NCBI RefSeq assembly: GCF_030272615.1
Contig: NC_081409.1
Span: 654,070,468 to 654,134,467 of the forward strand
Source of the DNA: Cryptomeria japonica
Taxonomy: Eukaryota; Streptophyta; Pinopsida; Cupressales; Cupressaceae
Direction of reading: 5' to 3'
Length of the DNA stretch: 64,000 nt
In this document: positions 54,072 to 64,000 of the stretch, piece after piece
Layout: every line of letters begins with the position of its first letter
Position numbering within the stretch: the first letter of the stretch is position 1
The notes under the pieces: model-generated
Told to the model about the DNA's origin: nothing
What the model saw: only the letters and a program-made list of their open reading frames with translations
Database searches by the model: none
Translations under genes and position numbers: made by a program

Positions 54072-57000
54072 CTAGCTAGATTTTAGAGTCCTCAAAATTG
54101 ATACTAACCCATTCAAGATGTATACATTTAGTTCTACCTGTATTAGGTCTACCAGTGTGGGCTTACCCATATGTTCTATACACTCTCTTTTATGAAGCAA
54201 TAAAGTGTTGAGCCCAAGACTAACCAATCCTCTTAATTCTCTTCCCCGTCGGAATAACCTGTCCTTATCCTTCTCTAGGCCTAAAATCTCAGATTCAAAA
54301 AGAAAAATTTGACCATCAACAAAGTCAGTCAATGATTCTGTACCATCAAAACTGATTAGAAGTTGTTCAATTCTATCCTCATCAACCTTTATTTTATTCT
54401 CTAGGTCTATTATTAGATTTGTTGTGTTAGTACAAGATCCATATATATGACTGCATTGATGAAGAGATTCATCAATCTTTATTAGTTCCTCTATCAATTT
54501 AACTTTATCAGATGAAAGTATATTGATATATGTGATGTTTCTAGCTGCATTAAACCTCTCTACCAATTGCTAGTTTGATACTTGTTGTAGCATTTTATAC
54601 TCTTTTGCAATATGTTTTGTCAAACCTTTCAACTTATCGGAGGGGCTTCCAACTTGATCTATCTTACATTCTAGTGCAAGTTGCTGCAAAATTGGAATAG
54701 CTTTCTCAATGACATGTTTATCCTTAGATCCTTCCTTCATCAACTTCTGAGCTGTAACAAACATTAATTCAAAACTTCTTAGCTACTCAATGTTCATCTC
54801 AAAATTACCAAAATTCTCTTGACCGGATGAGTCAAGTGCCAACAATGAGGGATCAACAACTGGTGAAGGTGTTGGTGGTGCCCGTACCCTGACTTCAATA
54901 TGATCTTTCTCCTCTTCCTTTTGTTCTAATTCCTTTTCTTGTTCCTTCTCCTTAGCACCTATAGCTTCACCACTTGGTGTGGTTATTTGTTCTACCTCTA
55001 CCTCAAGGATTTCAATTGTATCAATGTCAATCACTAGAGGAAAATCATCATCAATATTATCTGCCCGTTTATTTCTCTCTACATCCTATACAAGTGTTAC
55101 TACCAAGGGAATGTCCTCAATTAGTTTCTTGCCTAAAATCGGTGGATCTTCACCTAGTATACCTTTACCTTTAGCATCGGCTGGGATGTCTAGAATGTCA
55201 GACTTAGGAGGTTCAACTAGTGATGTAAAGAAATTTGGTTTGTCAATAAATAATTTTACCCATGCCTCATGGGTCTCCTTAACTATTTCATTTATTCTAC
55301 CTACCATAAGACTTACATGCCAGTGTCTACTCCAAAAAAATGTTTTATTAGAAAAATCGAGACACTGTTGCATCTCCTCTTCAATAATAGTTTCACAAAC
55401 GGCCAACAATTCCTAAATCCGTATATGTTTATCTTCCTCAATAGTAGATAATCTCCTAGCATCTAGCTTATTGTATAAATCTATTGGTATTTGCTTCTCT
55501 ATCTCAATTAAAACTTTCTTGTATATGTCTAAGTATAATAGAACCGATTCCTCAATCTCCTTTTGATCCTTATCATTCATATGTACATAATAATGTTGTA
55601 TATTACTCAAATTTCCATCCTTAGTAATCTGTTCCACCAATTCATCTACAGATAAAGGAGATATAACTTTAATACTTTTGCCAGATTCTAATGCAATATC
55701 TAATTCTGATTTCTTCTTCTTACTATGGGTGGGAGAAGACTCCTTGACCGATTTTCTCTTCTCAGTAGGCTTCCTCTCCTTCAAAATTATCTTCTAGGCT
55801 TCCAAAGGAGTGACTTTGGTTTTCTGCAGCTTCCCTTCTTTGGACTTCTTCTTGTGAATTCTCTTATAGATCTTAGGAAACTTGGGAGGTTCTTCCCCAG
55901 TCTCAGAACCGGATGCAACAGAGGCAAGTCTTTGGTTTCTTCCTCTTCATTATGCCCTTGTTGGTTCCTACTGTTGGTGAGACCTTTACTACTGTCGGAT
56001 GAGGTGTCTCTACTAAAACAATGATTTATTTAATCTCAGAGGATATAATCTAGACAACCTATCCAACCTTCTTTATTTGGCCTTCACTCTTGTTCTAGGT
56101 TGCACTACCTCCATTAAAGTTTCATCCTTTTTGACCATGAAGCATATATCGGTAAAGTATTTGTCAACAATATGTTTAGGAATCCTTTCCCTTTGCTTCA
56201 TTGCTTTTTGGAATGCTTGGAAATAACCCCACATAATGGAGTCTCTGTGTGGTCCCAAATTCATCAATGCATCTTTAATTTTTTTTCCCACCAGTATATC
56301 AAAGGCCCATTGCCTCTTACCAGATCCTGATATCTTATTTAGAAAGAAAAGCATTAAACTGACAATAAGATTTCCATATTGGAATATACCTTTCTTTTCT
56401 CCCTTAATCTTTCCCAAATTCAAAATCAATTCATCACACATCCATTGACATAGGTCATATTTCTCATTTTCTTTGACCATTTTATGTGCACAGTAGATAC
56501 ATGAACTAGAAATAGAGTAGCCAGTTGGATTGTGTTACCTTATATCCAATCACCATGCTTGCAAACTAAACATCTTTGTCCTTGATGGTGCTAATCCACA
56601 TCGATCGGTTGTCAAAGGTGGCATGGGTTAGCTTGTTCACTTCATTGTTTGAAATATTCCTTTTTCACGGAGTTTGTTTGACCAGGGGAAAGCTGGTGAT
56701 AGCACAAATCGCCTCCTTGGAGATTTTTGTAGGGTCAGTCAAGCCACATGAACTCGCCATGGACTCAGCTCAACATGTACCAAATCATCTCATCCTCAAA
56801 CTCGGGCATCTCCAGAATGTGGGTGAAACCCTAATCCTTCAGAATTTAAAATTATGGTTTGATCATCCCATCCTTGTTCAACAAAGTGATTGACTTAATC
56901 TTTGATGATCCCAAATCCTCCAGAGTACAGTGAATATAAGCTATCACATTTTCCACATAGAGAACTTTGTCAGGAACCCTAGAAAATGCATCGATTGATT

Positions 57001-57115
57001 CATTGACCTTTGAAATTTGGGGGCATTTCTTGAATTTCGAATGTGGACGATCCTTAATGTCCACCACAACAGGTGTAGCCACATCTTCTAGAGCAGGAGC
57101 AGATCTAGATGCCAT
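54072..57115 (-). pseudogene. ORF2: large non-pol accessory protein (minus copy)
   Basis: ATG 57115 opens MASRSAPALEDVATPVVVDI, with KVNESIDAFSRVPDKVLYVE then YIHCTLEDLGSSKI. After breaks: VHGEFM-LDPTKISKEAICAI, 56480-56073 (MVKENEKYDLCQWMCDELIL, NLGKIKGEKKGIFQYGNLIV), a Lys-rich basic stretch at about 55784-55690 (RKPTEKRKSVKESS; SKKKKSE), 55409-55086 (CETIIEEEMQQCLDFSNKTF), a Glu-rich segment at 55034-54783, and C-terminal helical blocks to 54072. The N-terminal third is related to the plus-strand ORF from 63401. No catalytic motif is recognised. It may resemble what databases call a putative plant transposon protein domain, but I cannot confirm this. Many stops. Confidence 0.65.
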
Positions 57116-57541
57116 TTTGATTTTAGAAAAGTAGCTTCAAAATAGAGAAAATACCTCACAACCTATGCCGGTGAAAACCCTATAAAATTCGCTCTGAAAA
57201 CACAGGAAATCACTTCAAGATGCTCTTAATCACTTTCATCACCTGAAAGTCACTCTACTTCACTTAGAATATTGTGTGATAAAAAATGAAGCAACTTTTC
57301 ACTTTTATTCTGTGAAACCCTAATTTCTTATTGATATTAATGCATGCTGACATATCATACTAGATTCAAATCCATTATTTATGCATCGATAAACCTTCAA
57401 ATTGACTTCACCAAAGTTTGAAACAAGCTTTTAGACCACTGCTATGGGTAATGCAAGATCTTTCATTAGTTTGCCTCCCCCTAAGGCTAATGCCTTAATT
57501 ACCAAATGAGTTTCCTTTCAGTGCAGGAATATTCTGCTATG
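57116..57541 (-). other. Spacer between ORF1 and ORF2
   Basis: About 430 bp with no ORF. It contains GCCTTAGGGGGAGGCAAAC on the coding strand (57473-57490), a PPT-like tract. A spacer of similar length separates the two ORFs of the plus element (62852-63333). Confidence 0.6.
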
Positions 57542-58092
57542 TCAGTTGAGTAACTGATGTATTTGCCTCTGTCGATTGATCTTCAAATTTTCTAATCCAC
57601 TGTTTAGTATGAGCTTGTTGGATTTCATCAACTTTTGATTTCCCTTCTTGTTGGATATGTCATTTATTTCTGGTATATTCTTTCTTTTGCAATATTTAGC
57701 AATGTGTCCTATTTTGTTGCATGCATAGAAAGTGACATTATTCTTTTGAATTGCCTTGATGTATCCTTGATCATTCCTTGACCTACATTGATTAGCCATA
57801 TGTCCAAACTTTCCACATGCATGAAATTTCACATTCATTCTACAATCTATTGTCCTATGACCATACTTCTTACAATTGAAACACTAAGTGGGAACTAAAT
57901 TATTGTTTTGATTTGCTCTTTTTTTGCATTGACTTTCTCTATGACCAAACTTATTGCAAACAAAGCATCTACCATTAAATTTATGTGCATTGTGTTGTCT
58001 TACTGATGATTTTTGATTCTGGTTTACCTTCTGACTGAATGTGCCATCCTGATTTGCAGTACCGGAGCTTTCTCCATAATGGAATCAAAGAC
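57542..58092 (-). pseudogene. ORF1 C-terminal part: four CCHC zinc knuckles (minus copy)
   Basis: On minus: CFVCNKFGHRESQC, CFNCKKYGHRTIDC, then FHACGKFGHMANQC and FYACNKIGHIAKYC (the first Cys replaced by His or Tyr neighbours in the last two). Four knuckles in a row is more than the one or two of a standard copia Gag. Zinc knuckles bind the packaged RNA. Basic Lys-rich segments follow. Ends at 57542. Confidence 0.85.
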
Positions 58093-58097
58093 CGCTA

Positions 58098-59557
58098 TGT
58101 TGGCATTATGTAAACTAGTATGAGGACATGATGACATTGTATGTTGTCATTCATGCCAATATGTTGAATAAGAGAGAACCGGTATAACATTGTGAACCGG
58201 TATATGTTCCCAAGTGAAGTAGTGTGTTTGATCAAGATGAACCAACATGTGGTTATGGGAACCGGTACATGGAAGCTTTGTATGACTACCAGTTGGTAGT
58301 CTCAACTTTAGGGTTTCTGGTTGAAGTGCTTCAAGCTTGTGTGACTCAACCGGTGACTTTGTGTGATGAGTTAGTATTGTAACGAAGAATAGATAATGTT
58401 GCCACATCAGCCTTGTGCACATGAAGGATCTTGCATGAAGGAGAGTGTTCCTATCTACCTTGAGAATGTGTGAAGACTGTAAATGGTGAAAATGCGTGAT
58501 GGGTTATCAGCCGCCATGAAAGTGGTGGAAAACGAACGATGGAGAATGTCTTGAGATCAGTTCAAGAATTGCATTTAATGCAATGTGCTCAATGGTCAGG
58601 ATTGAACCATTTGAATTGCTTAACCTAATAGGTTTAGGGTTTAGGGCTTATGCTACTGACCTATCTATTTCCTATAAGGTCAATGTTGTGTTTCTTTTTG
58701 AGGTTGTTGGCAAAAGTTGTGTGTGTGTATCCAAGAGAAGAGATACATGATTCTTGCCAGACCAGAGGAGACAAGTGATACCTGTAGAGTGTAAGTGCAG
58801 AAGGTGAAGAGGAGCTAAAGCGGATCTGCATTGGCATTGAGTGCTGTTACCAGATCATTGTAATACCTGTTGATCTCTAACCACTTCAACAGTTAGGAAA
58901 TCCCTTAACAGGGTAGCTTTAACCGGCTTACTGTAAATCCTTTAACAAGGTGACTCAAAACCATTGAGTTCTTGAAATTCTCTAACAAGGTAACCTTTAA
59001 CAGGGTTTAACCCTTAACCGGGTATTCTAGCCATCCCTTAACTAGGTGATCCCTAAAAGGATCGGTTCCTAACAAAACCTATTGTATCAGTCTTTAACCG
59101 GACAAGGCTCCTAACATAGTGGACTTCTAAAGAGTTCAAAAATAGCTTGTGGGTATTCATCCCCACCATGGTTTTTCCGAGTTGGGTTTCCACGTGAAAA
59201 ATCTGTGTGTCATGTGTGGTGTTATTCATGTGATGCCTTAAGTGATGTGTGTCTGAAGGTAAATCATGTTGATCTAGTTGTTTATATTTTTGATGATAGA
59301 TTACCTGTTCATGCACAGGGTGAAATGAAAATAAAGTATTAGATTGTATGAAAAGATAAGTGTCAACCGGTTTATTCTTGTCTTAGGTATTCTGGGTTTT
59401 GTCGGTTGTACTTTGTTTAAGACCAGTGTTACTGTTTATCTGCCAAAGCATAGTGTCTGCTGACAAACCAGCTTTAGAATTGTGTTTTTGTCTGTATTGA
59501 TTCATCCCCTCCCTCTCAGTACCAGTTTGGTACTATCCATTCATCATTGAGTTATCA
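58098..59557 (+). repeat. Solo LTR inserted in ORF1 of the minus element
   Basis: TGTTGGCATTATG...GAGTTATCA, flanked by CGCTA (58093-58097) and CTCTA (59558-59562), a 5-bp target duplication with one mismatch. Removing it and one target copy restores the ORF1 frame across the junction. It contains the LTR-end motif (CCATGGTTTTTCCGAGTTGGG, CCACGTGAAAAATCTGTGTG at about 59167-59210), GATTCATCCCCTCCCTCTCAG near its end, and an array of TAAC-GGT words (58870-59130). Confidence 0.8.
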
Positions 59558-59562
59558 CTCTA

Positions 59563-60158
59563 GTGTCTCCAGTGTCCCTTTGAGCCTTCAATAATTCATC
59601 AAGCTTTGCATAACTGGCCTTAAAATTATCTTTGTATTCATTTGTAGCATAGAGATCTCCTCTTAGGACTATCATCATTCTTTCCAACTCTTGCTCATTA
59701 TTTTGAGATTACACCAATTCAGTTCTCAACATATCATTCTCATGAGCCAGCTTAATACATTCCTCAAATCTATCTTTCATAGATATGGCAAGATTTTCTT
59801 CATTCTTCTTCTGGTCTTCAATCTCCTTGGACATCCTCATGGTTAGGGCTTGCATTTCATTCTTCATGACACCATTCTCCTGACTCAACTTCTGACACAA
59901 TTCCTTAAGTGCATTATTTTCTTCATCATCTAGACTTTGTAAGAGTTACTTACTTTTATCTTCAGAAGATGACAATCTCTCCTACTAGGTAAGGATGAAT
60001 TTCTTTGAATAATTCAACTCATCTTGCAACTTCAAGTTCTTCAACCTTTCAACATCGTAGTCTTCAAGTGTTACTTCAAGTTCCTTCTCTATACTCATCT
60101 CCATGAATTCCGGATTTAGGATCTTCCTCAAGATGTTAAACTTATTCCAAGGCACTAG
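59563..60158 (-). pseudogene. ORF1 N-terminal coiled-coil part (minus copy)
   Basis: From near the PBS: FMEMSIEKELEVTLEDYDVE, RLKNLKLQDELNYSKKFI, then ALKELCQKLSQENGVMKNEM, QALTMRMSKEIEDQKKNEEN, DRFEECIKLAHENDMLRTEL and YAKLDELLKAQRDTGDT. A long heptad pattern; no UBN2-type Gag core. It continues, past the solo LTR, into GESSGTANQDGTFSQKVNQ and the zinc knuckles. Stops near 59985, 59950 and 59709. Confidence 0.75.
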
Positions 60159-60170
60159 GCTCTGATACCA
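60159..60170 (-). other. Primer binding site (initiator Met-tRNA type)
   Basis: GCTCTGATACCA on plus, two bases from the LTR start at 60173. Confidence 0.95.
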
Positions 60171-60172
60171 AT

Positions 60173-60232
60173 TGTTGGAATCCAAGAACACTGAGAGAGG
60201 GGGGGGGTGAATCAATGTTCTACCAGTTAGAG
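60173..60232 (-). repeat. 5' LTR of the minus two-ORF element, truncated by insertion
   Basis: 60 bp matching the left end of 52872-53783. Interrupted at 60233 by the LTR of the plus element. The last 5 bases, TAGAG (60228-60232), are the expected target copy; the other copy would be beyond the right edge. Confidence 0.85.
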
Positions 60233-61486
60233 TGTTGGCAATTGATCATTTGAACTAAATCGGTAATGTTTGTTTGCTTGATGCAATCGGTATATGTCTG
60301 TTGTACATAGAGATTAGATTTATGTATGATGACTATTTTGTATGTTGTCATTAATGGTAACTATGTTTGTTTAAGTCATCTAAGTCCTACAGTGCAGCCG
60401 GTAAGACTTAACCAATAAAGCATAGACAATTTCATTAGAACTGGTAATTAGGACTTCAACTGGTAAATGGTAGACAAAGTTACAATCCGACAATCGGTAC
60501 ATGAAAATCATGAAGATTGAGATGATGTGGTTTTGTAGTAGCATTGAAGACTATCATATGGAGATATGTTCATGACCACATGTACAGATTCGATCAGGTG
60601 AACAAGATTTCTTTGACAAAATAGATTAGTTGATGGAGACTTAACAGGTAGTGATGAAAATCACTCAGATCGGTAAAACGACAAAGAATTGGATTTGTTA
60701 TGTTGGTGACCGACATAACTAAAGTGTACAATGCAAGACTATCTAGATGCATTAAACCTAGGAAATTATATTAGGGCTCTAGCTGACTTTATGATGATTT
60801 TAAATGTGTGATGAGGTATGAAAGGATATATATATATGAGCTTGATAGTGTGATATCTTATGAGCGAATTTTGTATTTTTGATAGTGCGATGATCAAAGG
60901 AGTTGAGAGGTGAAGTCTATGTGATGTTGTAATGTTCTGAAGCAGATCTTATCAGACACAAAAGGTGTTATACTGAGATCATTTGTAGTTGTTGACTCCC
61001 TAACAGTTGCAACAAGAAAATCCTCTTACAAGGTCACTCCTAATGGGGTGTAGTCAGATCCTAATAGTTCTGATCATTAAATCCTCTAACCAGGTGACAC
61101 ATTAGCTTGTGTTTGCAAATCCCAATAACTTGGGTAGCTCCTAATAGGGCTGGTCCTCATAGACCTTTTTTTAAAGCTCTTAACTAGGCTTAGACACTTC
61201 TAATAGGGTGTGCCCCTAACTGAGTGTTGTAGACCTTAACCGATTAGTTCTCTATACCATAGATAATGGATCTTGTGGGTACTAACTCCTATCATGGTTT
61301 TTCCCACTTGTGTTTTCCATGTATAAACTCTTGTGTCATGTGGTATATCCTTTATGTGGTGATTGCATACTTGGTGTTATTTCTTACATGCCTATTGAGT
61401 TTTAAGTTGGTGAAATTAATAATCAGAATTGTATTTTTTTACTAGCAATGATTCACCCCCCCTCTCAGTGCCTTATAAGTTCATCA
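60233..61486 (+). repeat. 5' LTR of the plus two-ORF element
   Basis: TGTTGGCAATTG...AGTTCATCA, 1254 bp, followed by the PBS. Contains CATGGTTTTTCCCACTTGTG and CCATGTATAAACTCTTGTGT at about 61297-61338, GATTCACCCCCCCTCTCAGTG at 61450-61470, and an array of TAAC/TAAT-GGGT words at 61000-61245. Confidence 0.88.
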
Positions 61487-61488
61487 AT

Positions 61489-61501
61489 TGGTATTAGAGC
61501 C
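61489..61501 (+). other. Primer binding site (initiator Met-tRNA type, one change)
   Basis: TGGTATTAGAGCC, two bases after the LTR end. Confidence 0.9.
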
Positions 61502-61539
61502 TAGCTTCTTTAAGCCTTAACTTCTTGAAAGGGACTCTA

Positions 61540-62851
61540 ATCCTAATGAAAATATGCGGGAAGGAATGAGCTATAGATAGATGGCTAGAAACTTGTTGAA
61601 ACCAAGGAAGAACTTGAAATCCTAAGAGGCAAATACAGGACATCACTAGCTAAAAGGAAAGAACTGATCAAACAATTGTTGTAGATCTTTGACAAAATCT
61701 CTTCAGATGAGGCGAACATTGTTGCACTAGTTGAAGAAGTGGAGAAGTTGAATGGTGACAAGACTAACCTAAGAAGAGAGTTGGAAGCACTTACAATCTG
61801 GATGAGTGAGGAACTTGAAGCTAGAAGAAAGGTTGAGGATCAGATTTGAGATAAAGAGCATGAAATATTTAAGAATAATAAGGAGAATGCAACTTTGTAT
61901 GAACATTGGCATGAGAAGAAAGAAGAAAAAGAAGCATTATAGTCAAATCTTGAAATGGAAATGTCTCTTAGAGAAACCCTCATGAAAAAAAATTAAGACC
62001 TTACCAAGGAACTTGCTGAGGCCTATGAGAACCTTGATAAATTCAATAAGAGCTCATCTATGCTAGATGAGCATATCCAATCTTAGAGGATGAAAGGTGA
62101 TACATCTTTGTTAGGATATAATACATTTGAAAATGGAGAACATTCTGGTACCAAGAGCAACATGCATGAAGGTAAAACTACTCCTAAAGTTAAAAAAACT
62201 ACTGCTAAGAAATCTTATAAACCTATTTGCTTTAAATATCCTAAACTAGGACATAATGATAGTGTTTGTAGAAGTAGATCTAATGTAAACACTGGTTATA
62301 GACCTAACACTAGATATGTATCTAGAAGATTTGAAGGTTATTGTTATACATCCAACATGTATGGGTATAGAGAAGTTGAATGTAGATATGGAGTAACCAA
62401 TCCAACACCTAACATAAACCCAAGACCTATTGGTGATTGGAGAAGGAATTTCAATGACCAGAGGAACACAAATTAGCAAAGACCCTATGTTAACCGGTCT
62501 AGTCCTTATGAGATGGAAAAGAGAGTCAATGTGATTTGTTCAATCTGCAACAATTTTGGACATGTGGCAATGAACTACAAAAGAAGAACAGGTAGAGGAA
62601 ACCCAGGACCTTGGAGAGCATCTGGAATGGCATTTTATCATTGCAACAAACTAGGACACATTTCCAAGTTTTGCAGAACATTGAAGAGCCAACTGGTGAA
62701 TCATCCTGCAGACCGGAAAGGAAAGCAGAAAGTTGATATTGAAGAAACCAGAGCTGAGATGAATAGAACTTGGAAGAAGAAGAGTGATGACAAACCATCT
62801 GAGGAATCATATTCTTCACCTAATATGGAGAATCCATCTCTGGAAAACTAA
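61540..62851 (+). pseudogene. ORF1: coiled coil and four zinc knuckles (plus copy)
   Basis: N-terminal coiled coil (ETKEELEILRGKYRTSLAKR, ANIVALVEEVEKLNGDKTNL, EELEARRKVEDQI, LTKELAEAYENLDKFNKSSS), then GDTSLLGYNTFENGEHSGTK (aligned with GDTSGL...GESSGT of the minus copy), a Lys-rich stretch, and four knuckle-like units: CFKYPKLGHNDSVC, CYTSNMYGYREVEC, CSICNNFGHVAMNY and YHCNKLGHISKFC. It ends NPSLEN at 62851. Stops at 61681, 61846, 61939, 61995, 62083 and 62474. An RNA-binding particle-type protein is inferred. Confidence 0.82.
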
Positions 62852-63333
62852 GTTGTTTCTACAACTTGGGGTGAGCTTATTGTCAAATCTTGAATTGAAC
62901 CCCTGGATGATGTACTGTAAGTTAAATCTGCATATTCTGATGCATTTTGATGTTTTGAAGTGTTTTTGGATCATAACTAATAAATAACATTGAATTTTTT
63001 CTATTGGTAATATGCTTTAGAGTATTTTAAGGTCTTTTAGGGTTTTGTCGGTAAATACATTTATTGTAGTAGAGAAAGTGAAAATAAAAGGAACTTTTTG
63101 AATTTCATTTGTCACTTTGCCATCTTGAGTACATTTGGCGAGCGAGCAGAGCAAAGATAAATTTGTGCTAGTAGCATTCAAACCATTACCATCATTTTGA
63201 GGCTATCAAAGTAAAGTTTGAATCGGTGATCGAGTATTAAAATTTTTTGATGGTTGGAAACCCTAGTACCGAAGCACAAAAGGTATTTATCTGAGAAATT
63301 TTACTCTTTGCTTGGTGATTTGTATATTTGAAA
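62852..63333 (+). other. Spacer between ORF1 and ORF2 (plus copy)
   Basis: No supported ORF; AT-rich. It corresponds in position to 57116-57541 of the minus copy. Confidence 0.6.
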
Positions 63334-64000
63334 TGGATACAGCTCATCTTGTCGATGTAAATGAGAGTGCAAGACCAAATTCAAATGACATCCATAAAAG
63401 TTGGAGGAAACTGACCCTATCGGTGCCCTATCCGATGTACCGAATGGATTTTTGCATGTAGAAGATGTAAGATTCTTTTATCACTACAAACTTGAAGACT
63501 TGGGAGTTGTACTTATTCGCGAGCAATATAGATCTATGTGTAATGAACATGAAAGATTGAAAGAACAGTTTAGAAGCATAGTCAATAAAGGTTTTCATCA
63601 TGCAGTCAATTTCATTGATGATTTTGATAACGGGTTGATAAGATTTTTTTTGAGTTGCATTCATGATCAGTTCATGTGGCTAGATAGACCTCATAAGATA
63701 ACAAAGGAAGCAATCCATGTAGTAACTAGTTTTTGCTCAACTGATGAGGTGGCATTGTTGAGGTCAGTACCTAAAGATGATGTTGAGAAGTTAAATGGAT
63801 CTAGATGGGATTAAGAGCCATGATTGTGAATGATATTAATGATCCTGCAGTTAAATTTGCATCTATGGTGATCGACTATAGAATCTTCTATTCAAGTAGA
63901 AAGAACAGTATACCGGTAGAAACAATTCACATTGCATACCGAATGATTAAGGAAAATGTTGACTATGACTTGACTGAAGCTCTAAGAAGTCAATTAGTGG
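63334..64000 (+). pseudogene. ORF2 start: large non-pol accessory protein (plus copy, partial)
   Basis: ATG 63334 (MDTAHLVDVNESARPNSNDI), a frameshift near 63395, then EETDPIGALSDVPNGFLHVE, DVRFFYHYKLEDLGVVLI, RSMCNEHERLKEQFRSIV, HDQFMWLDRPHKITKEAIHV, VALLRSVPKDDVEKLNGSRW. After another frame change: DINDPAVKFASMVIDYRIFY, IHIAYRMIKENVDYDLTEAL. The minus ORF2 has the matching pieces VPDKVLYVENV, LEDLG, ISKEAICAITSF, FASMVIGYKV and MVKENEKYDLC. Continues past the window. Function unknown. Confidence 0.75.

Larger units (their letters stand above)
52872..60232 (-). mobile_element. Non-autonomous copia-like element with zinc-knuckle ORF1 and large ORF2 (minus copy)
   Basis: 3' LTR 52872-53783 (912 bp); PBS 60159-60170; 5' LTR visible only as 60173-60232, where the next element has inserted. 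Coding strand order: coiled-coil ORF1 with four zinc knuckles (60150-57542, split by a solo LTR), a spacer of about 430 bp, and ORF2 (57115-54072). No protease, integrase, RT or RNase H is seen. The same two-ORF layout recurs in the element from 60233. Confidence 0.85.
60233..64000 (+). mobile_element. Non-autonomous copia-like element with zinc-knuckle ORF1 and ORF2 (plus copy, cut by window edge)
   Basis: 5' LTR 60233-61486, PBS 61489-61501, coiled-coil and zinc-knuckle ORF1 (to 62851), a 480-bp spacer, and the start of ORF2. Same layout as the minus element it inserted into, with divergent sequence. No pol domain is visible in the part seen. Confidence 0.85.

Noticed and set aside
58870-59130. 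CRISPR-like array from regularly recurring words
   Set aside because: Words are about 10 bases, variable and unevenly spaced, in an LTR of plant DNA.

Overview
This window looks like repeat-dense plant nuclear DNA, of the kind found in very large genomes such as those of gymnosperms. That is an inference. The evidence is stacked plant-type Ty1/copia and Ty3/gypsy LTR retrotransposons, initiator-Met-tRNA-type primer binding sites (TGGTATCAGAGC), a chromodomain-bearing pol, and almost no intact host genes. The species cannot be told from the sequence. Almost every coding frame is broken by stops, mostly TAG or TGA.

Layout. 1-17520 is a nest. A Ty1/copia element on the minus strand (gag and protease at 15982-17084, likely 5' LTR at 17168-17520) was hit by a Tekay/Del-like Ty3/gypsy chromovirus (minus; internal region 1555-12584, 3.4 kb LTRs). 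That element was in turn hit by a 6.4 kb non-autonomous gypsy-type element (5637-12037, 1201-bp LTRs, TSD ATTAC). 17521-23260 holds an inverted duplication of a very acidic gene, an acidic ORF (20332-21771), and scattered copia and LTR-like remnants. 23269-25520 has two eroded LTR ends facing each other. 25526-30315 is a non-autonomous copia element (minus) in which an unknown acidic domain follows gag-protease. 30846-37834 is a full-length but decayed copia element (plus, TSD TGATC). 38257-46080 is a copia element whose Gag-PR-INT frame runs in frame into a non-pol protein where RT should begin. 46548-50776 (minus) is a long polyprotein-like ORF with a G-patch-like motif. 52872-60232 (minus) and 60233-64000 (plus) are two related elements with a coiled-coil and four-zinc-knuckle ORF1 plus a large non-pol ORF2. 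The minus one also carries a solo LTR at 58098-59557.

The recurring theme is replacement of polymerase. Five elements keep packaging-type proteins (Gag, zinc knuckles, coiled coils, sometimes protease or integrase) but lack RT and RNase H, and four of them carry other proteins instead. Two of these non-pol proteins, one at 43707 (+) and one near 49600 (-), share a recognisable block. This set of non-autonomous, mutually related elements is the best candidate here for something not well described. They would have to use the RT (and often integrase) of autonomous copia or gypsy relatives in trans.
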